NCBI GenBank assembly: GCA_052246725.1
Contig: JBQQCL010000003.1
Source of the DNA: Pseudalkalibacillus sp052246725
Lineage (GTDB): Bacteria; Bacillota; Bacilli; Bacillales; Fictibacillaceae
Strand: one strand, 5' to 3'
DNA length: 64,000 bases
Positions 49,799-58,242 of the stretch are shown in pieces. A program made the position numbers and the translations under genes. The notes below the pieces were generated by a model that saw only the letters and a program-made list of their open reading frames with translations, was not told the origin of the DNA and did no database searches. Position 1 is the first letter of the stretch. Every line of letters starts with the position of its first letter.

Positions 49799-51999
49799 GG
49801 AATAGCTCCTTTCCAAGCTGTCTCAATCTCCTCTTTTGTTGCTGAAATGAGTTCACTTCCACTTTCTGATTCGATGCGTAATGCCGGGCGATCAAGCACA
49901 ACACCAATTTCCGTTGCATCTACTAATTTTTCAAACTTCTCGACGTTTTCCGGTTCGACCGATACGAGGAAACGAGATTGCGACTCACTGAATAACGCCG
50001 CGACTTCCTCTCCAGTCAACGTGATCGAAGCCCCAAGCTTGCCTTCCATCATGCTCTCAGCAATTGCAACCGCGACGCCGCCTTCTGCTACGTCATGGGC
50101 AGATTGGACGACACCTTCCTGGATCGCTTTTAAAAGCTGAGATTGATAGCTTGCTTCTTTTTCAATATCAAGCGCTGGAGCTTTTCCGAAGATCTTCCCT
50201 TCCAACACCTTCTGAAGTTCACTTCCGGAAAACTCAGGCTTCGTCTCCCCGATCATGTAGATGACGTCGCCCGCCTCTTTAAATGATTGCGTCGTCACAT
50301 GATCAAGATCATGGACAAGCCCGACCATACCGACAACCGGCGTCGGATAAACGGCCACTCCGTTCGTTTCATTGTACAACGACACATTCCCGCTGATGAC
50401 CGGTGTTGAAAGGGCACGGCACGCTTCACTCATACCATCGACCGCTTTTTCGAGCTGCCAGAAGATTTCAGGTTTTTCAGGATTTCCGAAGTTCAGACAG
50501 TCAGTGATCGCAAGCGGCTCACCGCCTGAGCAGACAATATTCCGCGCTGCTTCCGCAACCGCGATTTTTCCACCAACCTCTGGATCGAGATAAAGATAGC
50601 GAGAGTTACAATCCGTTGTCATCGCCAGCGCTTTTCGTGTGCCGCGAATCCGGACCACAGCCGCATCTGAACCTGGTGAAACGACCGTGCTCGTGCGGAC
50701 CATATGATCATACTGATCGAACACCCAGGACTTGCTCGCAATCGTCGGCTGAGCCAACATCTTCAACAATGTTTCTTTATAATCAGCTACGTTCGGTACA
50801 TAGGCTTCTTGTTTTTGGAACGCTTCATAATACGCTGGAACTGCACTCGGCTTGTGATAAACCGGTGCTTCCTCAGCTAGCGCGTCGACCGGTACGTTTC
50901 CGACGATTTCACCTTTGTGGAGGAGGCGAAGCTCTTTTTCCTCGATGACTTTTCCGATCGTCACCGCTTCAAGGCCCCACTTGTCAAAAATCTTGACGAT
51001 TTCGTCTTCGCGACCTTTTTTCACGACGATCAACATACGTTCTTGAGATTCGGAAAGCATCATCTCATAGGATGTCATATTCGTTTCACGCTGTGGTACG
51101 AGATCTAAATCCATTTCGATCCCGACACCTGATTTACTCGCCATTTCACTGGATGACGACGTAAGTCCCGCCGCTCCCATGTCCTGGATTCCGACAAGCG
51201 CATCACATTGGACAAGTTCTAAGCACGCTTCAAGTAAAAGCTTCTCCATGAATGGATCGCCGACCTGGACTGCCGGACGCTTTTCGTCAGATGCATCGGT
51301 CAATTCTTCAGATGCGAACGTCGCACCATGGATCCCGTCACGACCCGTGCGGGCACCGACATACATGACTGAGTTGCCGATTCCATTCGCCTGGCCTTTC
51401 TGGATATCCTTATGGTCGATGACACCGACACACATTGCGTTCACAAGCGGATTTCCTTCATACGATGCGTCGAACTGGACTTCACCGCCGACCGTCGGAA
51501 TTCCGATACAGTTTCCGTAACCTGCAATCCCTGCGACAACTTCTTCGAACAAATACTTCACACGGCCTGAGCTCAACTCCCCGAAACGGAGCGAGTTAAG
51601 AAGTGCTACTGGACGCGCACCCATCGAAAAGACGTCACGGATGATTCCGCCGACTCCAGTTGCAGCCCCTTGATACGGCTCGATCGCAGACGGGTGGTTA
51701 TGGCTTTCAATTTTGAAAACAACCGCTTGATCGTCCCCGATATCGACGATTCCAGCGCCTTCACCTGGTCCTTGAAGGACACGCTTTCCGTTTGTCGGGA
51801 ACTTACGCAAAACAGGCTTTGAATTCTTGTAGCTGCAATGCTCGGACCACATGACCGAAAATAGCCCGGTTTCGGTGTAGTTCGGCGATCTTCCGAGGAT
51901 CGATTCAACCATCGCGAACTCTTCATCGTTCAAGCCCATCTCTTGATAGAGCTTCTGTTCCTTGATCATTTGTGCAGTAGGTTCATGTGGATAAGACAT
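49774..51999 (-). CDS. purL: FGAM synthase large subunit PurL
   Basis: PurL is the ATP-dependent synthase subunit that converts FGAR to FGAM with PurQ and PurS. The 741-residue small-type PurL has the expected features: LFSVMWSEHCSYKNSKP, the ATP-binding FKIESHNHPSAIEPYQGAATG (core ESHNHPS), QDMGAAGLTSSSSEMASKS, and a second AIRS-type half with GNVSLYNETNGVAVYPTP. It overlaps purF at its 3' end and purQ (17 bases) at its 5' end. Confidence 0.98.
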   Translation of the reverse strand: MSYPHEPTAQMIKEQKLYQEMGLNDEEFAMVESILGRSPNYTETGLFSVMWSEHCSYKNSKPVLRKFPTNGKRVLQGPGEGAGIVDIGDDQAVVFKIESHNHPSAIEPYQGAATGVGGIIRDVFSMGARPVALLNSLRFGELSSGRVKYLFEEVVAGIAGYGNCIGIPTVGGEVQFDASYEGNPLVNAMCVGVIDHKDIQKGQANGIGNSVMYVGARTGRDGIHGATFASEELTDASDEKRPAVQVGDPFMEKLLLEACLELVQCDALVGIQDMGAAGLTSSSSEMASKSGVGIEMDLDLVPQRETNMTSYEMMLSESQERMLIVVKKGREDEIVKIFDKWGLEAVTIGKVIEEKELRLLHKGEIVGNVPVDALAEEAPVYHKPSAVPAYYEAFQKQEAYVPNVADYKETLLKMLAQPTIASKSWVFDQYDHMVRTSTVVSPGSDAAVVRIRGTRKALAMTTDCNSRYLYLDPEVGGKIAVAEAARNIVCSGGEPLAITDCLNFGNPEKPEIFWQLEKAVDGMSEACRALSTPVISGNVSLYNETNGVAVYPTPVVGMVGLVHDLDHVTTQSFKEAGDVIYMIGETKPEFSGSELQKVLEGKIFGKAPALDIEKEASYQSQLLKAIQEGVVQSAHDVAEGGVAVAIAESMMEGKLGASITLTGEEVAALFSESQSRFLVSVEPENVEKFEKLVDATEIGVVLDRPALRIESESGSELISATKEEIETAWKGAIPCLLTSKV

Positions 52000-52666
52000 G
52001 TGCTTCCCTCCAAGCTTTCACGATTGATTGAAATAATTTCAGCCCGTCTTTGCTGCCGAGCAGTTGGTCGACTGCCCGCTCAGGGTGCGGCATCATTCCG
52101 AGGACGTTCCCTTTTTCATTGGTGATCCCTGCGATATCATGCCTTGAACCGTTGATATTCGTGCCATACCGGAATGCGATCTGCATGTTTTCTACTAATC
52201 TTTCATACGTTGCCTTATCGCAATAATAGTTTCCTTCACCATGTGCGACAGGAATCGTAATCTTTTCATCTTTTTCATAGAGACTTGTAAAAACTGTTGC
52301 GTTATTCTCGATGGTAAGCTCGACCTGACGGCAGATGAATTTCAGTTTCTCATTCCGCTGCATCGCGCCTGGGAGCAGCCCCGCTTCGAGCAGGATCTGG
52401 AAGCCGTTGCAGACACCGAGAATCGGTTTACCAGCTTTGTTCGCCTCATGGATCGAGTTCATGACGTTCGAAAAACGAGCAATAGCTCCGCCACGTAAGT
52501 AATCTCCATACGAGAATCCGCCTGGGATGAGGATTCCGTCAAACGAACTCAGCTCCTCATCATCATGCCAGACGTATTCGACTTCTTCGCCAAGCTCATC
52601 CTTGACCGCGTGATACATATCGACATCACAGTTGGAACCTGGAAAAACGACGACTGCGAATCTCAT
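51983..52666 (-). CDS. purQ: FGAM synthase glutaminase subunit PurQ
   Basis: PurQ hydrolyses glutamine and supplies ammonia to PurL. It has 227 residues and is a class I (triad) glutamine amidotransferase: FPGSNCDVD at the start, IPGGFSYGDYLRGGA oxyanion region, the nucleophile Cys86 in GVCNGFQILLEAGLLPG, and the His-Pro-Glu in MPHPERAVDQ. It overlaps purS by four bases and purL by 17. Confidence 0.98.
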   Translation of the reverse strand: MRFAVVVFPGSNCDVDMYHAVKDELGEEVEYVWHDDEELSSFDGILIPGGFSYGDYLRGGAIARFSNVMNSIHEANKAGKPILGVCNGFQILLEAGLLPGAMQRNEKLKFICRQVELTIENNATVFTSLYEKDEKITIPVAHGEGNYYCDKATYERLVENMQIAFRYGTNINGSRHDIAGITNEKGNVLGMMPHPERAVDQLLGSKDGLKLFQSIVKAWREAHVLST

Positions 52667-52917
52667 TGAGGGACGACCTCCTCGATTTCATACGTAAAGT
52701 CTTCGATTACTGTGTTCGCGAGCAGCTTTTCACAGATTTCACGGATTTGAGCGTCCATGTCCCCGTCTTCTTTTTTCAGCGTCAATTCAATGTACTTCCC
52801 GATCCGGACATCCTCTACGGATTGATAGGAAAGCCGGTGAAGTGAATCCTTCACAGCAGCTCCCTGTGGATCTAAAACGCTCTCCTTCAAAGTCACAAAC
52901 ACTTTTACGTTATACAT
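52663..52917 (-). CDS. purS: FGAM synthase subunit PurS
   Basis: PurS is the small bridging subunit that holds PurL and PurQ together. The 84-residue protein matches the family throughout: VKVFVTLKESVLDPQGAAV, then SVEDVRIGKYIELTL and CEKLLANTVIEDFTYEI. It overlaps purQ by four bases. Upstream, 249 bases separate it from purC and contain the AACTACAAAA periodic array, another unusual gap in the operon. Confidence 0.97.
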   Translation of the reverse strand: MYNVKVFVTLKESVLDPQGAAVKDSLHRLSYQSVEDVRIGKYIELTLKKEDGDMDAQIREICEKLLANTVIEDFTYEIEEVVPQ

Positions 52918-53049
52918 GAAATCGGCCTCCCCGAGTTTTCTTTAGATTTGATGAAAATCTGTTGCTTTTTTCGTGAAAAAAGCTTCATTATTGAAAAATT
53001 TCTGCCTTGGTGAACTCTCACGTACGCCTGAAAGAAAAAATCACTTTTG

Positions 53050-53160
53050 AACTACAAAAATTCAGGTCTTTTTTCAAAAAATACGGATTTAACTACAAAA
53101 ATGAGAAAAAAACTACAAAAACGAGAAAATAACGACAAAAATGCCTCTCGAACTACAAAA
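53050..53160. repeat. periodic array, period 20-21 bp, core AACTACAAAA
   Basis: AACTACAAAA cores start at 53050, 53091, 53111, 53131 (AACGACAAAA) and 53151, with a worn unit (TTTTCAAAAAA) at 53071. It lies inside the pur operon between purC and purS. The array at 39077-39166 has the complementary core in the opposite orientation. Confidence 0.8.
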
Positions 53161-53166
53161 CGTCCT

Positions 53167-53880
53167 TTAGCGCGCGACAGTCAATCGTTCCAACAGCTTC
53201 GCGTATGTCTCCGTCAAACTTCCGAGATCGCGGCGGAACACGTCTTTATCGAGTTTTTCCTTCGTGTCAGAATCCCAAAGCCGGCATGTGTCCGGTGAAA
53301 TTTCATCGGCAAGCAGTACTACTCCGTCAGATCCAATCCCGAACTCCAGCTTGAAATCGACAAGATCGATGTTGAGCTTTTTAAAATACGGGACAAGAAC
53401 CTCATTGACCGCAAGACCTTTTTGGCGAAGCAGGGAAAGCTCCGTCTCTTCGACCAGACCGAGCACGCGAATGTGATCGCGCGTCAGCAGAGGATCGCCA
53501 AGGTCATCGTTCTTATAATAGAATTCGACAATCGTTTCCGGCAGAAGTTCGCCCTCTTCCATTCCAAGGCGGTTAGCAAGCGAACCTGCTGCTACATTCC
53601 GGACGACGACTTCGAGCGGAATGATCTGGACATTTTTCACGAGCTGTTCGGTCTCGGAAAGCTTCTTCACAAAATGCGATTCAATGCCCGCTTCATGCAG
53701 CATTTCGAACAAAAGCGAGGAAATTTCATTGTTCAGCTTTCCTTTTCCGGTGATCGTTGTCTTCTTTTCGCCGTTGAATGCCGTGGCTTCATCTTTGTAC
53801 TCGATCCAGACGAGTTCAGGATCGTCCGTCTGATAAATCCGTTTCGCTTTCCCCTCATACAGCAAAGCCTGTTTTTCCAT
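53167..53880 (-). CDS. purC: SAICAR synthase
   Basis: PurC joins CAIR and aspartate with ATP to give SAICAR. The 237-residue protein begins KQALLYEGKAKRIYQTDD, has the ATP site FNGEKKTTITGKGKLNN and the signature LVDFKLEFGIGSDG with DEISPDTCRLWD. The ATG at 53880 follows AGAGGAGGAACCGAG; the longer frame upstream contains the ribosome site and is not coding. It lies 53 bases after purB. Confidence 0.98.
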   Translation of the reverse strand: MEKQALLYEGKAKRIYQTDDPELVWIEYKDEATAFNGEKKTTITGKGKLNNEISSLLFEMLHEAGIESHFVKKLSETEQLVKNVQIIPLEVVVRNVAAGSLANRLGMEEGELLPETIVEFYYKNDDLGDPLLTRDHIRVLGLVEETELSLLRQKGLAVNEVLVPYFKKLNIDLVDFKLEFGIGSDGVVLLADEISPDTCRLWDSDTKEKLDKDVFRRDLGSLTETYAKLLERLTVAR

Positions 53881-53957
53881 CTCGGTTCCTCCTCTTAATA
53901 TCAAAAACCGTGTAGTGGTATAATCTCGACATCATCACAACTTACTGGATCGAAGTA

Positions 53958-55253
53958 TTATTCCAACCCGACACGTTTGAAGATATTGTCCACTTCACGG
54001 ACATGGTAGTTATAGTCGAAGCAATCCTCAATTTCATCAGGTGTAAGCATTTCCGTAACACGTTGTTCCGCTTCGATCAGCTCGCGGAACTGGATGCCTC
54101 TCTCCCAGGCCTCCATCGCTTTCGGCTGAACAAGATCATATGCCTCTTCTCGGCTCATGCCTTTATCGATCAAAGAGAGCAAGACACGCTGCGAGTAGAT
54201 CAAACCGTATGTCCGAGTCATATTGCGCTTCATGTTTTCAGGGAACACCGTCAAGTTTTTCACGATGTTCGAGAAGCGGTTCAGCATGTAATTCAACAGG
54301 CTCGTGCTGTCTGGAATGATCACCCGCTCAGCGGATGAGTGCGAGATATCACGCTCATGCCAGAGGGATACATTCTCCATCGCTGTCACCATATGGCCTC
54401 GGATCACGCGTGCGAGACCCGTCATGTTCTCAGATCCGACCGGATTCCGTTTATGCGGCATCGCTGATGAACCTTTCTGCCCTTTTGCAAAAAACTCCTC
54501 AACTTCACGCGTTTCACTCTTTTGCAATCCGCGGATCTCTGTCGCGAATTTTTCAACCGAAGTCGCCACCAGAGCCAGTGTTGAAATGTAGTGTGCATGA
54601 CGGTCACGCTGCAATGTTTGGGTCGAAACCGGCGCAAGGTTCAAGCCAAGTTTTTCACACACATACTCTTCAACAAACGGCGGGATGTTCGCATACGTTC
54701 CGACCGCACCGGAGAGCTTTCCGAAACGGATCCCTTCGACCGCCTGCTCTAAACGCTCCTTGTTACGCTTCATTTCTTCGTACCAGAGTGCGAGCTTCAG
54801 GCCAAAGGTCGTCGGTTCCGCGTGAACACCGTGCGTTCTTCCCATCATTACTGTATATTTGTGTTCTTTCGCTTTCTCTTTTAAAACCTCGATGAACTTG
54901 TCAACATCTCGTAAAAGGATTTCATTCGCTTGTTTGATCATGTAAGAGAGTGCTGTGTCGACGACGTCAGTTGAAGTCAGACCATAATGGACCCATTTGC
55001 GTTCTTCACCTAGTGTTTCTGAAACTGCCCTTGTAAAAGCAACAACATCATGGCGTGTCTGTTCCTCGATTTCGTGGATCCGGTTCACATCGAAGGATGC
55101 ATTTTCGCGAAGCTTTACGACATCCTCTTTCGGAATATCACCAAGCTCTGCCCATGCTTCACAAGCAAGGATTTCAACCTCAAGCCATGCTTTGAATTTG
55201 TTTTCCTCTGTCCAAATCGATCCCATTTCTGGTCTTGTATAACGTTCTATCAT
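53958..55253 (-). CDS. purB: adenylosuccinate lyase
   Basis: PurB cleaves SAICAR and adenylosuccinate, releasing fumarate, and so acts twice in AMP synthesis. The 431-residue protein has RYTRPEMGSIWTEENKFKAW at the start, GRTHGVHAEPTTFGLK with the catalytic His, and the fumarase-superfamily signature GSSAMPHKRNPVGSEN (about residues 262-277) with the catalytic Ser loop. It overlaps purK by four bases. Confidence 0.98.
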   Translation of the reverse strand: MIERYTRPEMGSIWTEENKFKAWLEVEILACEAWAELGDIPKEDVVKLRENASFDVNRIHEIEEQTRHDVVAFTRAVSETLGEERKWVHYGLTSTDVVDTALSYMIKQANEILLRDVDKFIEVLKEKAKEHKYTVMMGRTHGVHAEPTTFGLKLALWYEEMKRNKERLEQAVEGIRFGKLSGAVGTYANIPPFVEEYVCEKLGLNLAPVSTQTLQRDRHAHYISTLALVATSVEKFATEIRGLQKSETREVEEFFAKGQKGSSAMPHKRNPVGSENMTGLARVIRGHMVTAMENVSLWHERDISHSSAERVIIPDSTSLLNYMLNRFSNIVKNLTVFPENMKRNMTRTYGLIYSQRVLLSLIDKGMSREEAYDLVQPKAMEAWERGIQFRELIEAEQRVTEMLTPDEIEDCFDYNYHVREVDNIFKRVGLE

Positions 55254-56410
55254 TTGACTTCCTCCAGCTTATGTTTTGGTGGTTTTTGCAAGTTTTCCAT
55301 TATTGTTTCTGCTTTATCGACTGCTTCATTCAATGTTTCATCAATAATCGTGAAATGCCCCATCTTCCGCTTATCCTTGATTTCCTTTTTCTCATAAAGA
55401 TGAAGGTGCACATCATCAAAGAGCGGTGCGATGTCCAAAATTTTCGCCGCGTCTTCCCCTAGTAGGTTCACCATTACGCTCGGTTTTACCAAATTCGGCT
55501 TGCCGAGCTTCCAGCCGCAAATTGCGCGGATATGCTGCTGAAACTGGGATACCATGCATCCCTCGATCGTGTAATGACCAGAGTTATGCGGTCTTGGAGC
55601 AAGTTCGTTGATGTAGATGCCATGGTCTTCTGTCAAGAACATTTCGACAGCAAGGGTTCCGACGAGATCAAGTCCATCCGCAATCTTTCTTGCTAATGAT
55701 TCTGCTTCTGCTATATTGTCATCGGAAATCCGTGCCGGCACGATTGACTGATATAAAATATTGTCTTTATGAATGTTTTCCGCAACCGGGAACGTCTCGG
55801 TATCTCCTGCTGTATTTCGTGAAACGATCACTGAGATCTCTTTTATAAAATTGATTTTCTTTTCAAGAACGCAAGGTATGCCACCATCTAAAAGCTCTAT
55901 CGCCTTTTTCAAGTCGGCAGGTGAGTCGAGCACAACTTGCCCTTTTCCGTCATATCCGCCCCGGGTCGTTTTTAAAATGGCCGGGTAATCGACGTTCTCA
56001 AGTGCCGTTTCCAACTCGGATTTCTGGTTAACCAGTTCATAAGGGGCAACCTGGACACCGATTTTTTCTAGCGTCGCTTTTTCCTCTGCCCGATCCTGTG
56101 TAACTTTCAAAAGATTGCTTCCCTGTGGAAGATGATGATGCTCCTCAAGCCATCTGGCTGTAGTAAGATCGACATTTTCAAATTCATACGTGATGACGTC
56201 GCTCACTTCCGCAAGCTTGTTTCGCGCCTCTTCACTCGCGTAATCTCCAACGATTTCAATGTCTGCGATCAAACCGCACGGAGAACCTTCAGTCGGATCG
56301 ACCGTTGCTACCTTGAAGCCCATCTCTTTTGCAGCGATCGCCATCATACGGCCGAGCTGACCCCCGCCAAGGATTCCGATCGTTTTTGGAGGGACGATTG
56401 GTTGACTCAT
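55250..56410 (-). CDS. purK: N5-carboxyaminoimidazole ribonucleotide synthetase
   Basis: PurK carboxylates AIR on N5 using ATP and bicarbonate. The 386-residue ATP-grasp enzyme starts KTIGILGGGQLGRMMAIAA (N domain), has YPAILKTTRGGYDGKGQVVL (ATP lid) and IYINELAPRPHNSGHYTIEG (metal and carboxylate site). It overlaps purE and purB by four bases each. Together with PurE it replaces the single-step AIR carboxylase of animals. Confidence 0.98.
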   Translation of the reverse strand: MSQPIVPPKTIGILGGGQLGRMMAIAAKEMGFKVATVDPTEGSPCGLIADIEIVGDYASEEARNKLAEVSDVITYEFENVDLTTARWLEEHHHLPQGSNLLKVTQDRAEEKATLEKIGVQVAPYELVNQKSELETALENVDYPAILKTTRGGYDGKGQVVLDSPADLKKAIELLDGGIPCVLEKKINFIKEISVIVSRNTAGDTETFPVAENIHKDNILYQSIVPARISDDNIAEAESLARKIADGLDLVGTLAVEMFLTEDHGIYINELAPRPHNSGHYTIEGCMVSQFQQHIRAICGWKLGKPNLVKPSVMVNLLGEDAAKILDIAPLFDDVHLHLYEKKEIKDKRKMGHFTIIDETLNEAVDKAETIMENLQKPPKHKLEEVK

Positions 56411-56895
56411 TTCAAATCACCACTGCTTTCCAGTACTTTTTCACGGACCTTTTCCTGACGTGCTTGTAAGCGTGCCGCAACCTCTTCATCAGTCGTACCG
56501 ATGATCTGTGCTGCTAAAAGTCCTGCGTTGGTCGCACCTGCTTTTCCGATCGCCACCGTCGCAACCGGGACACCGCCGGGCATCTGGACAATCGATAAAA
56601 GCGAATCCAAGCCATTGAGTGCTTTCGATTGGACCGGCACCCCGATGACAGGCAACGTTGTTTTTGCTGCGACCATTCCAGGAAGGTGCGCTGCTCCGCC
56701 AGCTCCTGCCACGATGACGTTTAATCCACGTGCTCTTGCATCTTCTGCATATTGGAACATAAGGTCTGGTGTCCGGTGTGCTGAGACCACTTGCTTTTCA
56801 TAAGGGATTTCCAACTCATCTAAAATGTCACATGTATGTTTCATCGTTTCCCAATCGGATGTGCTTCCCATGATGACGCCGATTTTTGGATTCAT
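56407..56895 (-). CDS. purE: N5-carboxyaminoimidazole ribonucleotide mutase
   Basis: PurE moves the carboxyl group from N5 to C4 to give CAIR. The 162-residue class I protein has the B. subtilis length and motifs: VIMGSTSDWETMKHTCDIL, VSAHRTPDLMFQYA with the catalytic His, and GAGGAAHLPGMVAAKT. The ATG at 56895 follows GGTGAT at short spacing; TTG and GTG codons just upstream are alternatives. First gene of the pur operon, 83 bases after the attenuator hairpin. Confidence 0.98.
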   Translation of the reverse strand: MNPKIGVIMGSTSDWETMKHTCDILDELEIPYEKQVVSAHRTPDLMFQYAEDARARGLNVIVAGAGGAAHLPGMVAAKTTLPVIGVPVQSKALNGLDSLLSIVQMPGGVPVATVAIGKAGATNAGLLAAQIIGTTDEEVAARLQARQEKVREKVLESSGDLK

Positions 56896-56977
56896 CCATA
56901 TCACCAAACCTTCCTTAATTGATTGTCGTTATAAAATCCTTCCCGCTGAAAGGGAGTGAATTACTCTTTAAAAACGT

Positions 56978-57043
56978 AAAAAATGCCCAAGGATTCTGAA
57001 AGTTTCTCTTTAATGATGAGAAAGCATAAAAAATCCTGGGCAT
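56978..57043 (-). terminator. riboswitch-controlled terminator in the pur leader
   Basis: On the minus strand ATGCCCAGGATT (57032-57043) pairs with AATCCTTGGGCAT (56983-56995) around a long loop that contains a smaller GAGAAAG-type hairpin, then runs into TTTTTTACG. This is the expression platform of the guanine riboswitch. Confidence 0.9.
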
Positions 57044-57084
57044 CGCACGGTCATCTATCATTTCGTGAGCATACCTATCGCTTT

Positions 57085-57155
57085 CCCTCATAGTCCAATG
57101 ATTTACGGTCACCGGGTAGAAACTTATGGGCCTTATTCCCAAGATTATATGAGAG
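57085..57155 (-). promoter_or_regulatory. guanine (purine) riboswitch aptamer
   Basis: The aptamer reads CTCTCATATAATC (P1 5' side), the P2 loop GGGAATAAGGCCC, GTTTCTACC in J2/3, GGTGACCGTAAATCATTGG (P3 loop) and GGACTATGAGGG (P1 3' side). The specificity base before TATGAG is C, which marks the guanine class rather than adenine. With guanine bound, P1 forms and the downstream terminator folds, stopping pur transcription. Confidence 0.93.
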
Positions 57156-57171
57156 TCTTAATTCCAGTTAT

Positions 57172-57201
57172 ATTGTAACAATGGAAAAACAGCTATGTCA
57201 A
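57172..57201 (-). promoter_or_regulatory. sigma-A promoter of the pur operon
   Basis: On the minus strand a perfect TTGACA (57196-57201) and TACAAT (57172-57177) are 18 bases apart. The riboswitch aptamer begins about 17 bases downstream of the -10 box. Confidence 0.85.
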
Positions 57202-57203
57202 CG

Positions 57204-57250
57204 AAAAATCGAACGATAGTTTCATATTCATATTTAATGTTCGGGTTTTA
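57204..57250. promoter_or_regulatory. paired PurBoxes for PurR
   Basis: On the minus strand AAAACCCGAACATT (57234-57250 region) and, inverted, AAAATCGAACGAT (57204-57216) carry the CGAAC core of Bacillus PurBoxes, with about 17 bases between them. They lie just upstream of the -35 box, as in the B. subtilis pur operon. The outer box overlaps the last codon of yebG. Confidence 0.85.
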
Positions 57251-57451
57251 CTGTAATTTTCCTTCAAAAATCACTCTTTGACGCAAAACTTCCACTTCTT
57301 TTTTACCATTCTGGGAACTTTCCTGAAAAACAGGCTCCTCCATCCGGCGGACAGGCATGTAGCCTTCTTCCTTCATCCGATCGAGACAGCTTGTTATGCT
57401 CTCGTTTTCCAATACTTCGAACTTCTTCTTTTTCGGCTTCTTTTTATCCAT
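57248..57451 (-). CDS. yebG: NETI-motif protein YebG
   Basis: A 67-residue soluble protein of the NETI-motif family. It opens with a lysine-rich run (MDKKKPKKKKFEVLE) and contains NESITSCLDRMKEEGYMPVRR, where the NETI motif is NESI, followed by EEPVF and a C-terminal strand. The role is unknown. It lies directly upstream of the pur promoter as in B. subtilis, and follows yebE by 6 bases. Its 3' end overlaps a PurBox. Confidence 0.88.
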   Translation of the reverse strand: MDKKKPKKKKFEVLENESITSCLDRMKEEGYMPVRRMEEPVFQESSQNGKKEVEVLRQRVIFEGKLQ

Positions 57452-57457
57452 TTGACT

Positions 57458-57985
57458 TTACCTCCGAATCGACTTGACCCAGAACCCTCCATAGAATGCT
57501 TTAGGCTCATGCGAAATGATGAACGCTTTCGGATCAAGGTCCTTCACACTGTTATAAAGATTATGTTCTGATTTACGCGAGGTCAGAATTTCCATCATCA
57601 GACGAGGACCTTCCCGGCCATCCGCCAGCCAGTTCGTAACCCCATAGCCTTTATCCCGAAGTGCATTCGGAATGTTTGAATCGAATTCCTTCGTAATCAC
57701 GTTAACGGTAATATACCCTAACGCCAGCTTATCCTCAATTTTCATCCCGACAATAACGCCGATTCCATACCCGACCGCATACGCAATCAAGTTCTCGATT
57801 TCGTTCAAGTTTTCAAGGACAATGCCAAGACCGATGACATAAATGATGACTTCAAAAACACTTACTGTTGCAGCCAGATAACGTTGATTTTTAAGCGTCA
57901 AAATCATGCGTAAAGTAAAGAACGTCACATAAACGATATTGATGATCAAGATGATCGCAATAAGCACCAAACCATTTTCAAGCAC
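57458..57985 (-). CDS. yebE: UPF0316 membrane protein YebE (DUF2179)
   Basis: A 175-residue protein with three transmembrane segments (about residues 5-25, 38-58 and 64-85) and a cytoplasmic DUF2179 domain. TFFTLRMILTLKNQRYLA and YAVGYGIGVIVGMKIEDKLA are family motifs, and the C-terminus ends GGFWVKSIRR. The function is unknown. The GTG at 57985 is chosen because GGAGG lies seven bases upstream; the open frame beyond has no ribosome site. Cotranscribed with yebG. Confidence 0.88.
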   Translation of the reverse strand: MLENGLVLIAIILIINIVYVTFFTLRMILTLKNQRYLAATVSVFEVIIYVIGLGIVLENLNEIENLIAYAVGYGIGVIVGMKIEDKLALGYITVNVITKEFDSNIPNALRDKGYGVTNWLADGREGPRLMMEILTSRKSEHNLYNSVKDLDPKAFIISHEPKAFYGGFWVKSIRR

Positions 57986-58120
57986 GGCGAAACCTCCAAG
58001 CACAAACTTTCAATTTTTGTAACTCTAAGGATAGCATGAAATTATTGTAGAAAAAAAGAGAAAGTGGCTAAACCATTTCAAAAATACATGGAATCTTTTG
58101 GGAGTTTCATGATTGCATAT

Positions 58121-58209
58121 AAAGAAAACTTGGGCTTTACCAAGCTTTAGCGCAGGCTGAGCCTTAGTTGCCCTTATATTGAAGAAAGTATTTTTATACT
58201 TTTCTTTAA
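58121..58209 (-). repeat. interspersed three-hairpin terminator-like repeat, copy B
   Basis: Nearly the same 89 bases as copies A and C. On the minus strand AGAAAGTAT/ATACTTTCT, the central GGCTCAGCC-type hairpin and a CTTGGTAAAGCCCAAG hairpin are followed by TTTTCTTT. It lies between the DUF3231 stop and yebE and probably terminates the DUF3231 gene. Confidence 0.75.
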
Positions 58210-58242
58210 ATAATAAAAAGGCTTGGAAGACAAGCCCTTTCA

